Shown here: piece after piece, positions 33,271-43,702 of the stretch
Layout of the letters: each line of letters starts with the position of its first letter
How positions within the stretch are numbered: position 1 is the stretch's first letter
Assembly (NCBI RefSeq): GCF_019059575.1
Contig: NW_024881858.1
Span: 320,501 to 384,500 of the forward strand
Reading direction: 5' to 3'
Source of the DNA: Amphibalanus amphitrite
Taxonomy: Eukaryota; Arthropoda; Thecostraca; Balanomorpha; Balanidae
DNA length: 64,000 nucleotides
Made by a program: the position numbers and the translations under genes
Notes under the pieces: model-generated
What the model was told of the DNA's origin: nothing
Seen by the model: the letters and a program-made list of their open reading frames with translations, nothing else
Database searches by the model: none

Positions 33271-33343
33271 CCCGCGGTAGCGCAGTCGGTAGCGTATCGG
33301 GCTACGGATCCGAGGGTCGTGAGTTCGAATCCTGGGAGCGCCG
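33271..33343 (+). pseudogene. tRNA-Arg(ACG)-like pseudogene or SINE head
   Basis: A box 'gtagcgcagtcggtagcg' (33278-33295) and B box 'gagttcgaatcc' (33321-33332). The anticodon arm TCGGG-CTACGGA-TCCGA pairs well with anticodon ACG at 33304-33306. The D stem pairs, but the T stem has two mismatches and the acceptor stem does not pair, so it is unlikely to yield a mature tRNA. Confidence 0.55.
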
Positions 33344-33346
33344 CGT

Positions 33347-33742
33347 GATTTTGGCTAGAATTGAATGATGTAGATTCTTGAATGCTTGCTTAATCAATTA
33401 TTAATAGCTAATTGAATGTATCTGCCCACTAATCGGCCCCTAAAACCTGTTATTTAAGGAATTTAAGAAATGAATGTCACGTGCGCGTCACGACTGCCAA
33501 CCATAACCGCTACCATATTCTAGTTTGAACTAACTTTTTGCTAGTCCCGACCACATATAGTAGGTTTTCTAGTAGTTATACTAGAAATTCCTACCAAAGT
33601 TCGTCCTACCCTTCACTCAATATACCCTGGGTAGTGACCTCTCCTTGAATCTCACATGGACTCGACTGAGGCTCAACGCCATCTACATAGTTTCGTCTGG
33701 AGATCCTTACTAGATCCACTGTACATACTTGTACCGACTTAG
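33347..33742. other. No recognisable feature
   Basis: AT-rich spacer between the tRNA-like sequence and Q copy 3; nothing recognised. Confidence 0.4.
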
Positions 33743-33746
33743 TTAA

Positions 33747-34608
33747 AGGTAGTGTGCCAGCTTTCTTGGACCGTATGGAGTTAATGGCCCAGATAAGGAG
33801 AACCGGATTTTTAGAACTTATCCATACCTTCAAAACTCATGGAAACGTCTTAAATTCTTCAAATTTTGAGTACCCCAGTGCGAAATTCGCCCCGACGGGT
33901 TGTCGGTCGTACCCCAACCACATTTCACACCACTATGAACAATAAATGCACACACTGAAATCGCTATTACCGATATGCTCATCCAATCAAGTTTCGATAA
34001 ACCCGTTCATCATCAGCTCCTGCGGTTTCGAACACGCCTGTTAGTTGGCTTCTGATGCTCGTCGAGGTCGGAATTTCCAAATACGCGTGGTGCGTCGGGC
34101 CGCGCGCTCTGACTTCGGCTAAGAAAAATGCGTCAGCTGATCATTGTCATTTCTGCCACTTGCGTGTGGTGAAATGGGGTCATAACTTATAAGACGGCTT
34201 TTTCATATCAATTATTTTACATAAAATCATATTTCAAACCATAAATAATGTTCGACAGCCAAATAAAAGAAACAATACCAATACGGGCTTACAGTTTAAG
34301 GCTCGACATTGTGTTGTCTACGATTAGACAGCTGATAACTCATTCCCGTACGTCGTATGGTCGTAACACTATAATGACCTTTGCTTATTGTCACAAGTGC
34401 GCCGCATTCGCGATTGTTGCCCGACGCCTGTTTACAGGTCAACCCACTACAATTGTTATACATATAGAAAAACCGATAAACTTTTAGGCGAAAAAGGCAC
34501 TATTTCAGGCCCATTTTTGATTTTTTTTTTGCGATATTAGGTAAAAACAGAAGCTTCTTATCATAGGAAAAATAAAATGGGGAATCTTTCAAAGGTGGCA
34601 CACTACCT
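33747..34608 (+). mobile_element. TTAA element Q, copy 3, uninterrupted
   Basis: 862 bp flanked by TTAA (33743-33746 and 34609-34612). Termini AGGTAGTGTGCCAGC and complement of AGGTAGTGTGCCACC. It is the reference against which copies 1 and 2 are seen to be interrupted. No coding capacity. Confidence 0.9.
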
Positions 34609-34612
34609 TTAA

Positions 34613-35010
34613 CGACTGCTGTCAAGGACTAATTTTTGCTGTTGACTACATTTTGCGCATCGACTTTTTGCGCACCTACCCACATAACACACCCACATGG
34701 TAACCATATGGGTTTTAGATGGGCTAGGTGGGCTCACATGGGCATGGGAAACATGTGGGCTGTCCAAGTGCCCATGTGGTAACCATATGGGCTTTAGATG
34801 GACTATATGTGGGCTCACGTGATAATGGGAAACACATGGGCTGCCCACATGGTGACCATATGGGTTTTAGATAGGCTGGATGGGTTTCATATGGGTTATG
34901 TGGGCTCACCTCAGAATGGGAAATACATGGGCTGCCCACATGGTAACTACTTGGATTTTAGATGGGGTAGGTAGGCTCACGTGGGCATGGGAAACACATG
35001 GGCTGCCCAC
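34613..35010. repeat. Minisatellites: GTTGACTTTT scrap and 80-95 bp CATGGGCTGCCCAC units
   Basis: A short stretch (34640-34680) resembles the 15-bp GTTGACTTTTTGCGC array at 40.6 kb. From 34680 irregular units of about 80-95 bp repeat 'catgggctgcccac', 'atggtaaccatatggg' and 'gggctaggtgggctcac'. The array is cut by the LINE at 35011 and resumes at 40495. Confidence 0.8.
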
Positions 35011-35903
35011 AACGCGCGCTCACTAGCACCCAGACTAAACGAGGTGTGCTACCTTCTACAGAGCGAGAGGCTGGAGACTGGAGGTGCTTTGCATCTCAGA
35101 GTCTTGGCTGTCAGAGGACGTCCTCGGCGGCGTTCTCCTCTTGCCGGGCTACCGGCTACACAGATTTGACCGACCGGGCGGCCGTCGAGGCGGTGGCGTC
35201 GCTATCCTGGTCTCCGAGAGTCTCCGGGTGACTCGACTGCACGACTCGAGCGACGGCGACTCCGGCGTGGAGGCTCTGTGGCTATCCATCGGTGGAGGGG
35301 GCCGATCAACTGTGATTGTCGGTGCCATCTACCGGCCGCCGGGAGCGCTGACAGCCCGACTGCGCGATGCTGTGCGCGCATGCAGTTCGAGATGGCGCTG
35401 ACAGTGGGGAAACCTTTGTATGTTTTTGGTGATTTTAACGTAAACCTTTTAGCCGAGGATACCGCTGACGCTGCCAATTTTAACATGCTTTTGCGTGATT
35501 TGAATCTGTTTCAACTTGTAACTGAACCCACACACCCGCACCCAGTACCATTGCTTCTTGATTTAGCCATCACCAATGTCTCCTCCCCAAACGTGCAGGT
35601 CTCCGTCCTCCCCGACATTATCGCTGATCATCTTCCCATCATTATCAAACCTACAGCTCCCCGACTGCGGCGCCCTCCCGTTACCATCAGTGTGCGCGCG
35701 TGGCGTGATGTTGACTGGCAGGCTTTCTGTGCCGATATTATGTGCGCCGACTAGAGACCCTTTTACACCGCCACCGATGTGAATGAAAAGCTGACAGTTT
35801 CTATGAGTATCTGGAACTCGATAGCAGATGTCTACTGTCCTGTTGTAAACAGAACCATGCGGCGTCCCGCCTGCCCCTGGCTCACATTGCTCCAACAGAC
35901 AGT
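35011..35903 (+). pseudogene. CR1-like LINE endonuclease, frameshifted, 5'-truncated
   Basis: Starts within the endonuclease at 'NARSLAPRLNEVCYLL'. In shifting frames: 'LCISESWLSEDVL' (about 35085-35125), 'GGGVAILVSESLRVTRL', 'VIVGAIYRPPGALT', 'LYVFGDFNVNLLAED' (catalytic D, N), 'PLLLDLAITN', 'IIADHLPIIIKP' (catalytic D-H). At least two frameshifts (near 35084 and 35395) and a stop at 35755 disable it. Linker-like coding continues ('MSIWNSIADVYCPVV') until element S1 at 35904. Confidence 0.8.
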
Positions 35904-37990
35904 TACCCCGTTTACATGAGTCATTCAGCCTAAACGGAAATATCCGATTAGCCAGGGAACGGAAAAATGCGTTTCGGTGGCCCCGTTTACATGAGCCTTA
36001 TCGGAAAAATCCGTTCCGGAACGGATAATTCCCTTTACGCCGGCAGCCCGAAAAATACGGATATTTTGCGCATTTTTACATGTCTGGCGCGTCTGGCGCA
36101 GCCCCTATCAAGCATTATTTGTGCTTGTATTAGGCTTAATTTACTTGATTCTTAAAAGTTTTGTATGTAGAATTGGAAATAATCATGGCACAAGCCATTA
36201 TTTTACTTGTGTGCTGTAAAAGAAGTGTGATTAACTGTCAGAAAGCAAGTAAACAATTGAGGTCTTGGACAACATTGAAGAGCACATCTATATTGAAAGT
36301 CTTTTTGGTTTCAGAAAAAGGCTAAGACAGCTCATAATAGTCATAGCTCATCATGATGGACCTCCAGTAAGTTGACAAAATGAAAATGCATGAAAGGATT
36401 GCAGGATGGTGCCACACTTCAGAAAACATTGGTATGAAAGTGGGTGGTGCGGGATTGTGCATACATTTTTGGTTGACACATTTGAAGCACTTGAATATTC
36501 CAGCATTTTATTTTCTTTTTTTTTTGCTTTTAGCTGCTCAGTTCTTCAAAGACAGGGGTCAGATCAGTGCTAGGTGAATTGTGTAGTATATGATGTGACC
36601 TGTGGGTGCATTGCTTGACTGTCGGGTGCAACACAGTATCCATCATTTCCATGTGTTTTAGTCATAACAGAAATTACATCTACTCACCACCAAACTTTAA
36701 GACACTATCAGTGCAATTTTCAAAATGCATAGAATAATCCACTCTCAATCACACCAGGTAAGATGTGAAGATGAAGTCTGAGTGGTACCTATGTGGTTTG
36801 GTAGATTGGTTGACCTTGTAGATTGGTAGGAAGTGGTTTGGTATAATAGGTTCTAGGCACGTAGGTGTGTTTGTAGGATGGTAGGTTGAAAGTTAGGTTG
36901 GTAGGTAAGGTTAGGTATGATTCTACAAATTCCACAAAACTTGCCAGTTGCCTGCTTCCACCATCCGAGATTAACCAAACTTTCAGACCTTCCCACCACT
37001 GAAGAATCTACTTCTTTGGAACAATAAGGTGAACATTTAAATATTTGTGGGGGGGGGGGCAGATGGCAGTATCACTGAGTAAATTTGCCTGTGTGTCTTG
37101 TGTATATTTTGGCATGCAGCCAAGTTACTGTCCCAACCAGCCTGCGTGCCCTGCCGTCTGGTGGCTGTTCGCTGAAGCATAAGTTATCTGAATCACTGCC
37201 AGAGGTGGAGATCTCGGGAGGGGGGTCAGGGGGGTCAGGAGTCAGGACCCCCCTGAAAACGAATTACTGCTATGTAAATCAATGGTACTGCATTCAACCC
37301 GCCTCCATCTGCCCGGCCTGGACCCCCCCCCCCCTGAAATTTTGACAGATCTCCACCCCTGATCACTGCTAGGAAGTTTGAAGTACCCAGGTAGAGAAAA
37401 TTGTTTGGGAGCATGTACTAAAGCAAAATAAATCAAGCACCATATCCAGTGTACCAAGCACTAAATGGCATTAGCATGCTGTTCCAAGTGGCTATAGGGA
37501 GTGACTGGCTGGGAAGGCTATGTTGGTTGCCCTGGAATTGAACCCTGATTGTTGAATCTAAGAAATAAGGAAATTACCCCTAAACTAGAATGCTTCCCTT
37601 TTGAAGCATAGGACGTTCCTCTCAACACTTATTTATGTAGGTAGGTACTTTATGAATCTGCCACAATGGCGCGAAATCAGGGGCAAAAAGTGGATTTTTC
37701 ATTGTCAGACCTACCATTCAAGATAAATATGTATTTGGATGTGTAAACTAAAAAATGTCATCCATAAAACATGCATATTCATGTCATTTTCTGCTAGATG
37801 CGCAAAAAATCCGTTTAGGCCTGACGTCCTAAACGGATATTTCCCATTAATTCATCGGATATTTCCGTTCCGCGTAATCGTCATTTTTGCGCGCCCAAAC
37901 CAGTTTACATGAGTCGAAACTTGCGCACTTTTCGCTAAACGGAAATATCCGTTCTAAACGTCATTTTCGCTGACTCATGTAAACGGGGTA
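35904..37990. mobile_element. TIR element S, copy 1
   Basis: Perfect 20-bp terminal repeats TACCCCGTTTACATGAGTCA and complement (35904-35923, 37971-37990). The subterminal 'ccccgtttacatgagcc' repeats once inside. Flanking trinucleotides AGT/GGT here and AGT/AGT in copy 2 suggest a 3-bp target duplication, as in PIF/Harbinger or Zator-like elements; superfamily unassigned. The 2.1 kb interior has a TAGG-rich tract (36800-36915) and no clear transposase. It interrupts the LINE endonuclease linker. Confidence 0.8.
37200..37361. mobile_element. 162-bp hAT-like MITE inside S1
   Basis: Termini CAGAGGTGGAGATCT and complement of CAGGGGTGGAGATCT with G/C runs just inside. The octamer ATCACTGC flanks both sides (37192-37199, 37362-37369). 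Copy S2 has the empty site ATCACCGC once at 54414-54421. Confidence 0.95.
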
Positions 37991-38299
37991 GGTAAATAAC
38001 TTTTGAAAATACCTATCTCCAATTTTAGTGTTTTCTGAACCAAAATTTTGCGAGGAATCCGATGGTGTGGTCCCTGAAATCTGAAAAATTTCCATTTTGG
38101 AGATAGCACCTATTTTTTGAAAAGTAAATATTCGTCATGCACAAAAGTCAAATAAATTGAAAATATAATGGGTGAATATTTATACTAACACTAGAATGTA
38201 TCGAACATGAATTAGTGATATATTTTAGCTGAGATGATACTATATCTGCTCATACATGTACATGAATTAGTACATTAACCCACAGTGTATATAAATACA
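37991..38299. other. AT-rich spacer, no gene
   Basis: About 300 bp of AT-rich sequence between S1 and a P fragment. It is not LINE-like, so the LINE linker region was lost or displaced here. Confidence 0.4.
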
Positions 38300-38690
38300 T
38301 TAACCCTCGTCGGCCGAGAAGGGATCGGGCGGATGCCGCCTCATAGGGGTTTTTCGCGATAGCTCAAAACACGCTGAGGGAAAACAGCTGAAACTTGGCA
38401 TACCTAATATTTTATTCAAGCTGGATCTTTTGACACCAACTGCGTTTTCAGGTCAGGTCATGTCACTGACCTATGACGTCATAAATGAACCTCTGCACGG
38501 TCCTCAGAAGTTGCAACTTTGCAACGCCCTCAGTGCCAGAGGAACTTTCACAGGAAGATGAAACTTACAGGACGTAGTATCCTTTAGAGGTCTCCCAAAT
38601 GTCACATGAGGTCAGTTCGGTCACGTGACCTCACCATAATAAGTCAATGGAGGGAAATATGAAAGCTGTTATTTTGACGCCTGTTATTTT
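38300..38690 (-). mobile_element. Family P fragment
   Basis: TTAA (38300-38303) followed by CCCTCGTCGGCCGAG and the GGCGG/CCGCC hairpin (about 38328-38342). It then follows the reverse complement of the 46584-47612 copy ('gaaacttggcatacctaata', 'gatcttttgacaccaac'). It is cut at about 38690 by LINE sequence. Confidence 0.7.
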
Positions 38691-38696
38691 GAACTG

Positions 38697-40273
38697 TTAT
38701 TTCCTCCCCCTGGCCCTCGTCCTCCCCGTGTGTGTGCGAGTGCCTTCGCCCCTGAGTGTGTAACGCTGCCTCACCTGATTTTGACTGTGAGCCGGCTGAG
38801 TGCGTCGGGGGCCGCCGGGGTCGATGGCATCCCGATCACTGCAATCGGGAGCTGTCTCCCTGCAGTCGGTCCACTCATCCTTCATCTTATCAACACATCC
38901 ATCTCCACCCATACCTTTCCTGACGCATGGAAAGTTGCCCATGTGACACCCATTCACAAATCTGGAGAGCTTAACCAACCTGGCAACTATCGTCCTATTT
39001 CTATCCTTCCAGCTCTCTCTAAAATCCCTGAAAAGGTTGTGTGCTCTCAGCTCACCTCCTACCTCATCACTAACCACATCCTCTCTCCCCATCCCAGTAT
39101 GTCTATCGCCCATCCCACTCCACTGAAGATGCCATACTCGACATTGTCGAATGGGCGGCTCGCAGGGTCGATGGCGGCCACGTTGCGGCGGTGACGTCAG
39201 TAGACCTGAGCAAGGCATTCGACAGTGTCAACCACTCGTTGCTTCTGAACAAGCTCGAGTGGTATGGCATCTCATCCCGCTGGTTCAGCAGCTACCTCTC
39301 TGGCCGTTCCCAACTTGTCCGCTCCTCGACGGCACTCCCACTCTCCCACGGCGTCCCCCAGGGGTCTATAGTGGGCCCCATCCTCTTCCTCACCTTCGTC
39401 AACGACCTAACCTCTTTCCTCCCCCATGGCCGCCTCATATCCTACGCGGATGACACCCAAATCCTGGACTCAGCACCCTCCAAGCCCGATGACATCCAAG
39501 TGCTGAAGTCCCGGGCTGAGGAGAACATCCAACACCTCCATAACTGGTTTAGCTTGAACAGTCTGAAAATGAATGGAGAAAAAAACATGCTTCACTCTTC
39601 TTGGGACGCAAAATTCTGTTGATAAAGTGAAGGACTGTGTCCTCACAGTAAATGACGTAGATATTCGGCCAGCGAAAATATCAAAGTGCTGGGTGTTCTT
39701 GACCAAACCCTGAGCTGGGAGCCACACATATCCTCCATCATTCGGCGAACCAATGCAATCCGCGTGTCACTCTTCAAACTTCGTCACCATCTCTCCCCTG
39801 ACATCCTCAAAATCCTTGTCCAAGCCCACGTCCTTCCCCACCTCCAGTACTGTTCGTCAGTCTGGGGTGGTGCATCCAAAACCTGCCTGGATCGACTGCA
39901 GAAGGTGGTGCATTTTGCGGCACGGTTGGTCTCCGGCCTCCGCAAATATGACCACGTGACCCCTGCTCTCGCCGCGCTCGGCTGGCCCAGCGTGCGGGAG
40001 ATGATCGCGCGTCGTGATGCGTTCAACGTACACCGCGCTCTGTTCGCCGTCGCTGCCCCCGAGTCGTTGCGAGCTATGCTTCCCTCACGCGGTTCCGTCT
40101 CCGAGAGGGCAACGCGCGCCGTCGCCGCGGGCCCGGCGGTGATCCGAGTTGCCCCGAGTCCGCCTGGCGGTGGCCAGGCGGCAGTTTCCTTACCGAGCTG
40201 CCGCAGCTTGGAACGGCTTGCCGCGGGAGGTGACGGCGACCGCCTCAAGGCGACAGCTGATGCAACATTTTAA
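38697..40273 (+). pseudogene. CR1-like LINE reverse transcriptase, frameshifted
   Basis: Fingers: 'SGAAGVDGIPITAIGS', 'FPDAWKVAHVTPIHKSGE', 'NYRPISILPALSKIPEK'. After a frameshift near 39100-39190: motif A 'VTSVDLSKAFDSVNHSLLL', 'HGVPQGSIVGPILFLTFV', catalytic 'LISYADDTQILD' (about 39435-39470), 'NWFSLNSLKMN'. After another shift near 39590-39690: 'KVLGVLDQTLSWEPHISSII', 'CLDRLQKVVHFAARLVSGLR'. It is probably the 3' part of the same copy as the endonuclease at 35011-35903, and is related to but distinct from the LINE at 10.5-16.2 kb. Confidence 0.85.
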
Positions 40274-40494
40274 AGTGCAGCATTGATTGACGCAAAATTT
40301 GACTTGTGCTCTTTTATTCTTTGCATGTTTGTGCCTATCTATGTGTGTACCTATGTGTTTTTTAGCATAGTTTTTTTTTTAGCACTGAGATATTTACATG
40401 TACTGACTGGACCGTAATAGCACCGTAATAGCCACTGTTGGAAAAGCCATAATAAACGAATACGAATGCGAATACCAATACGAATACAAATACA
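40274..40494 (+). other. LINE 3' UTR with AATACG-type tail
   Basis: AT-rich 3' UTR ending 'cataataaacgaatacgaat' and further (AATACG/AATACC)n copies to about 40494, a short-tandem 3' tail of CR1 type. The minisatellite that flanks the LINE on the left resumes directly after it. Confidence 0.8.
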
Positions 40495-40615
40495 TGGTAA
40501 CCATATGGTTTTCAGATGGGCTAGGTGGTTCGGCATGGGAACCATACCTATGGGCTGGAAATACATGGTAACCATATGGGTTTATATGGGCTAGGTGGGC
40601 TCACGTGGGTAGTAA
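40495..40615. repeat. CATGGGCTGCCCAC minisatellite, right part
   Basis: 'atggtaaccatatgg', 'gatgggctaggtgg' and 'catgggaacca' units repeat the array at 34680-35010, showing that the LINE inserted into it. Confidence 0.8.
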
Positions 40616-40619
40616 CTAT

Positions 40620-41115
40620 TTGCTTGTTGACTTTTTGTGTGTCGACTTTTAGCGTGTTGACTTTTAGTACGTTGACTTTTCGTGTGTTGACTTTTCGCGT
40701 GTTGATTTTTTGCGTGTTGACTTTTAGGCGTGTTGACTTTTAGCGTGTTGGCTTTTAGCGTGTTGACTTTAAGCGTGTTGGCTTTTAGGCATGTTGACTT
40801 TTAGCGTGTTGACTTTTAGTACGTTGACTTTTCGTGTGTTGACTTTTAGCGTCTTGACTTTTTGCGCGTTGACTTTTTGCGCGTTGACATTTTGCGTGTT
40901 GACTTTATGCGTGTTGACTTTTAGCGTGTTGACTTTTAGCGCGTTGACTTTTTGTCATGTCGGCTTGTTGTCTCTTTGACATTGTCTTTTGACTTCTTGC
41001 GTGTTGACTTTTAGCTTGTTGACTTCTGTCGTGTTGACTTTTTGGCAGGTTGACTTTTTGCTCATTTGGCATTTTGTCCTTTGACTTCTTGCGATGTTGA
41101 CTTTCTGTCTGTAGA
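40620..41115. repeat. 15-bp GCGTGTTGACTTTTA array
   Basis: About 30 irregular units of roughly 15 bp ('gcgtgttgactttta') run for nearly 500 bp, with variants 'gcgcgttgactttttt' and 'tacgttgacttttcg'. Frames across it give repeats of VLTF-type residues and are not genes. Confidence 0.92.
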
Positions 41116-41120
41116 CTTAA

Positions 41121-42070
41121 CCCTCGCCCATGTAGGGGGGGTTGGTGCAACCCCCCCCTGAGGTTTTTCGGAAATAGTGCAAAAACGGCGGCGCACAGCG
41201 CCGCCAAATTTTGGGTACCTTATGGGGCAAGCCTTGCGCATCTTTTGATAAAAAAAAATTTGACCGGGTCATGTCAGGTCACGGAGTTATGACGTCACAA
41301 AGGGAACAGCCTCCGGCCGGATTTTCACAAACTGAGTGCCAACGCCCGAGGTTTCCTGCCGGTGGTACGGACATCGGTTGATGGATCGTGATGAAACTTC
41401 CCATGCATGTTGGGGCAAGTATTGGCTATCATATGGTATAAGAAACTTGACCGGGTCAGGTCCGGTCACGGAGCTATGACGTCACAAGAGGAACAGCGTC
41501 CGGTACTATTTTTGAAAAGCGCCCGAACCACTATTTTGCTAATTCTTGTCACCTCAATGGGAATATGCAGCAATATTAGCTTCTATAGGGAGCAAATGGA
41601 CCTTCCAAATCCAAAAATACAATCAGATTTCAAAAATTTAAATTTTGATTTTTCGAATTTCTGCCGCCGACTGTGACCTTGCCGACTTCCGGCGCTCCCA
41701 ACGCGCCATTTTTAGAGCTAGGGAAACGAAATACATACCAAACGATAGAGAATTGATCAAGGAACACGATAGTGAAGGTTTCAAGTCGATATCTCCCACC
41801 GTTTTGCCGCAATCGCCGCGGAAAGTTGAAAAAAGTCTATTTTTCCGAAAATTTGACCTTTGACCGGTCAAAAGTAGGTCAAATGTTGACCTATGACCAA
41901 AAAATATACCACCAATCGCGAGATCTCGGCGAGAGCAATCCGTTGGTTTTTTCCGCTAAGCTCTACGACGCTCCGTTTTCAAACGCCAAGGGGGGGGGGT
42001 CGCACCAACCAACCCCCCCCCCCCCCCCCTGCATGGGCGAAGGTGGCAGATCGCCGTTTACGGACGAGGG
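41121..42070 (+). mobile_element. Family P element, complete
   Basis: TTAA at 41117-41120 and 42071-42074. Left end CCCTCGCCCATGTAGGG; hairpin with inner TTG/CAA pairs at 41135-41157; right partner near 41991-42030 reads GGTCGCACCAACC between G and C runs. GC hairpin at about 41186-41206. Interior with 'gagttatgacgtcac' twice and several AGGTCA/TGACC blocks. 950 bp, non-coding. Confidence 0.88.
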
Positions 42071-42175
42071 TTAATGTCCTTTTTTTACTTTTTATCTTTT
42101 TTATCTTTACTCTTTTTTATCTGACTTTTTATCCGTTTACTTTTAACGTTTTGACTTTTCATCCGGGAATCCATG

Positions 42176-42950
42176 ACTTAGGGCCTGGGGTCACCACATG
42201 TCTGCCAGGAGCACCACAGGCCTGATAGCCGACAGGGGCACCACAGGCCCGCCAGGGGTACACTCGGGGGCAGATTGATGTTCCACCACTCCCTACCCAT
42301 CAGGCTCCCATGGCTCAGCACTGGCTGCTGCCAGTGTTGCCTGCCCTCAGCACTGCTCAGCACTGCCTATCAGTGCCAGTGCTGCCAGTGCTGCCACTGG
42401 CAGCAGCCAGTGCTGAGCCATGGTAGCCCGATGGGTGGGGAGTGGTGGAACATCAATCTGCCCCCGAGTGTACCACAGGCCTAGCAGGGGCCCCACGGGC
42501 CTGTCAGTGGCACCACAGGCCTGTCAGGAGCACCATTGGCCTAGCAAAAGCACTACAGGTCTTCCAGGGGCATCACAGACCTGCCAGGGGTACCAAAGGC
42601 CTGCCAGGGGCACTATCGGCTTCGCAAAGGAAACGCCGGCCTCGCAAGGGCATCATGGGCCTGTCAAGGGCACCACAAGCCTGTCGTTGGCACTTTAGGA
42701 TTGTCAGGGGCACCACAAACCTGTCAAGGGCACCTGCGTTCTAACAGGGGCACCACAGGCTGCCAGGAGCACCACAGACCTGCCAAGGCCCAGGAACACC
42801 ACAGGCCTGTCAGGGGCACCACGGGCCTGTCATGGCCCATGGGCACCTAAGTCATGTCAGGGCCCACCGTAGGCTTGTCAGGGGGCAGGGTAGGTAGGTA
42901 CCACAGTCTTTTCAGGGGCACCAGCGGCCTAGCAGGGGCATCAGTCATCA
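42176..42950. repeat. 20-bp minisatellite with embedded hairpin
   Basis: Units of 20 bp, 'cctgtcaggggcaccacagg' and variants, repeat with little indel change. Between 42255 and 42470 the array holds a near-perfect inverted repeat: 'gggggcagattgatgttcca' through 'cagcactggctgctgccagt', then a 'cagtgctgc' rich loop, then the complement. From 42075 to 42175 lies a T-rich 'cttttt' tract. Confidence 0.9.
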
Positions 42951-42959
42951 CATGACTAA

Positions 42960-43107
42960 CCAAAAATAAAGAAAATAAAAAACTGAAAATAGCGCACCAC
43001 CAAAATTAAGTGGCCGAAATCCGTTGAGGTTTTAATTTTGGGTAGAGGCAGGGGCACCACTTCGATTCATGACCCTCCCCTTGGAGTTTTCCCGAATCCG
43101 CCCTTGG
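42960..43107. mobile_element. Right end of a hAT-like MITE
   Basis: 'aattaagtggccgaaatccg' (about 43004-43023) and the terminus 'gaatccgcccttg' (ends about 43107) match the design of the MITE at 13620-14454, whose core is likewise a minisatellite. A left end was not identified. Confidence 0.5.
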
Positions 43108-43495
43108 TACTAATACATCAAATTTAAGAGGGCACCTTGCTATTGGTGCCCCCTTGCAGAATTCAAGGGGGGCACGGTGCCCCGGTGCCCCCCGTTCCGC
43201 CGCCTATGATCGCGATGTATCCCGTACTCCAACTGACAATAACGTATTTACTGGCGGCTCTGATATGACCTCGAAATTCAGTTCCCAATATGCCACTAGG
43301 GTGTCTGGACCAATAAATTCAAAACAATTTAAGTTTTCCAATTCCAATTGAGATTGCATTTTATGGCAACAGAAAATGCTTGGCAGTCGTCACGGGCACG
43401 GTAGGCTGGGCAGAGTGGAGAGCAAGGATTGGGATTGAGCAGACTTTTCAACAACACTCACATTCTGGAGTTCCTCTGCGCTTCAGCTTCTCAGT
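43108..43495. other. No gene; second hAT-like terminus and possible exon
   Basis: Near 43165-43210 'gggggcacggtgccccgg' and 'gttccgccgcctatg' resemble another hAT-like end. On the minus strand 43462-43495 would be the far side of a first exon starting near 55155, with donor GTGAGT (complement of 43456-43461), if element S2 is ignored. Confidence 0.3.
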
Positions 43496-43702
43496 TACCC
43501 CGTTTACATGAGCCATTCAGCCTAAACGGAAATATCCGATTAGTCAGGGAACGGAAAATGCGTTTCGGTGGCCCCGTTTACATGAGCCTTATCGGAAAAA
43601 TCTGTTCCGGAACGGATAATTCCCTTTACGCCGGCAGCCCGAAAAATACGGATATTTTGCGCATTTTTACATGTCTGGCGCAGCTCCTATCAAGGATTAT
43701 TT

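Noticed and set aside
33271..33343. Functional tRNA-Arg(ACG) gene
   Set aside because: A and B boxes and the anticodon arm are good, but acceptor and T stems do not pair; treated as pseudogene or SINE head.
40525..41207. Frames with repeated VLTF or AKSQHA peptides
   Set aside because: They read through the 15-bp GTTGACTTTT array in alternative frames; no gene.
42420..42744. Repetitive frames of about 95-100 codons at 42.4-42.7 kb
   Set aside because: Products of the 20-bp minisatellite; the period is not a multiple of three, so all three frames look repetitive.
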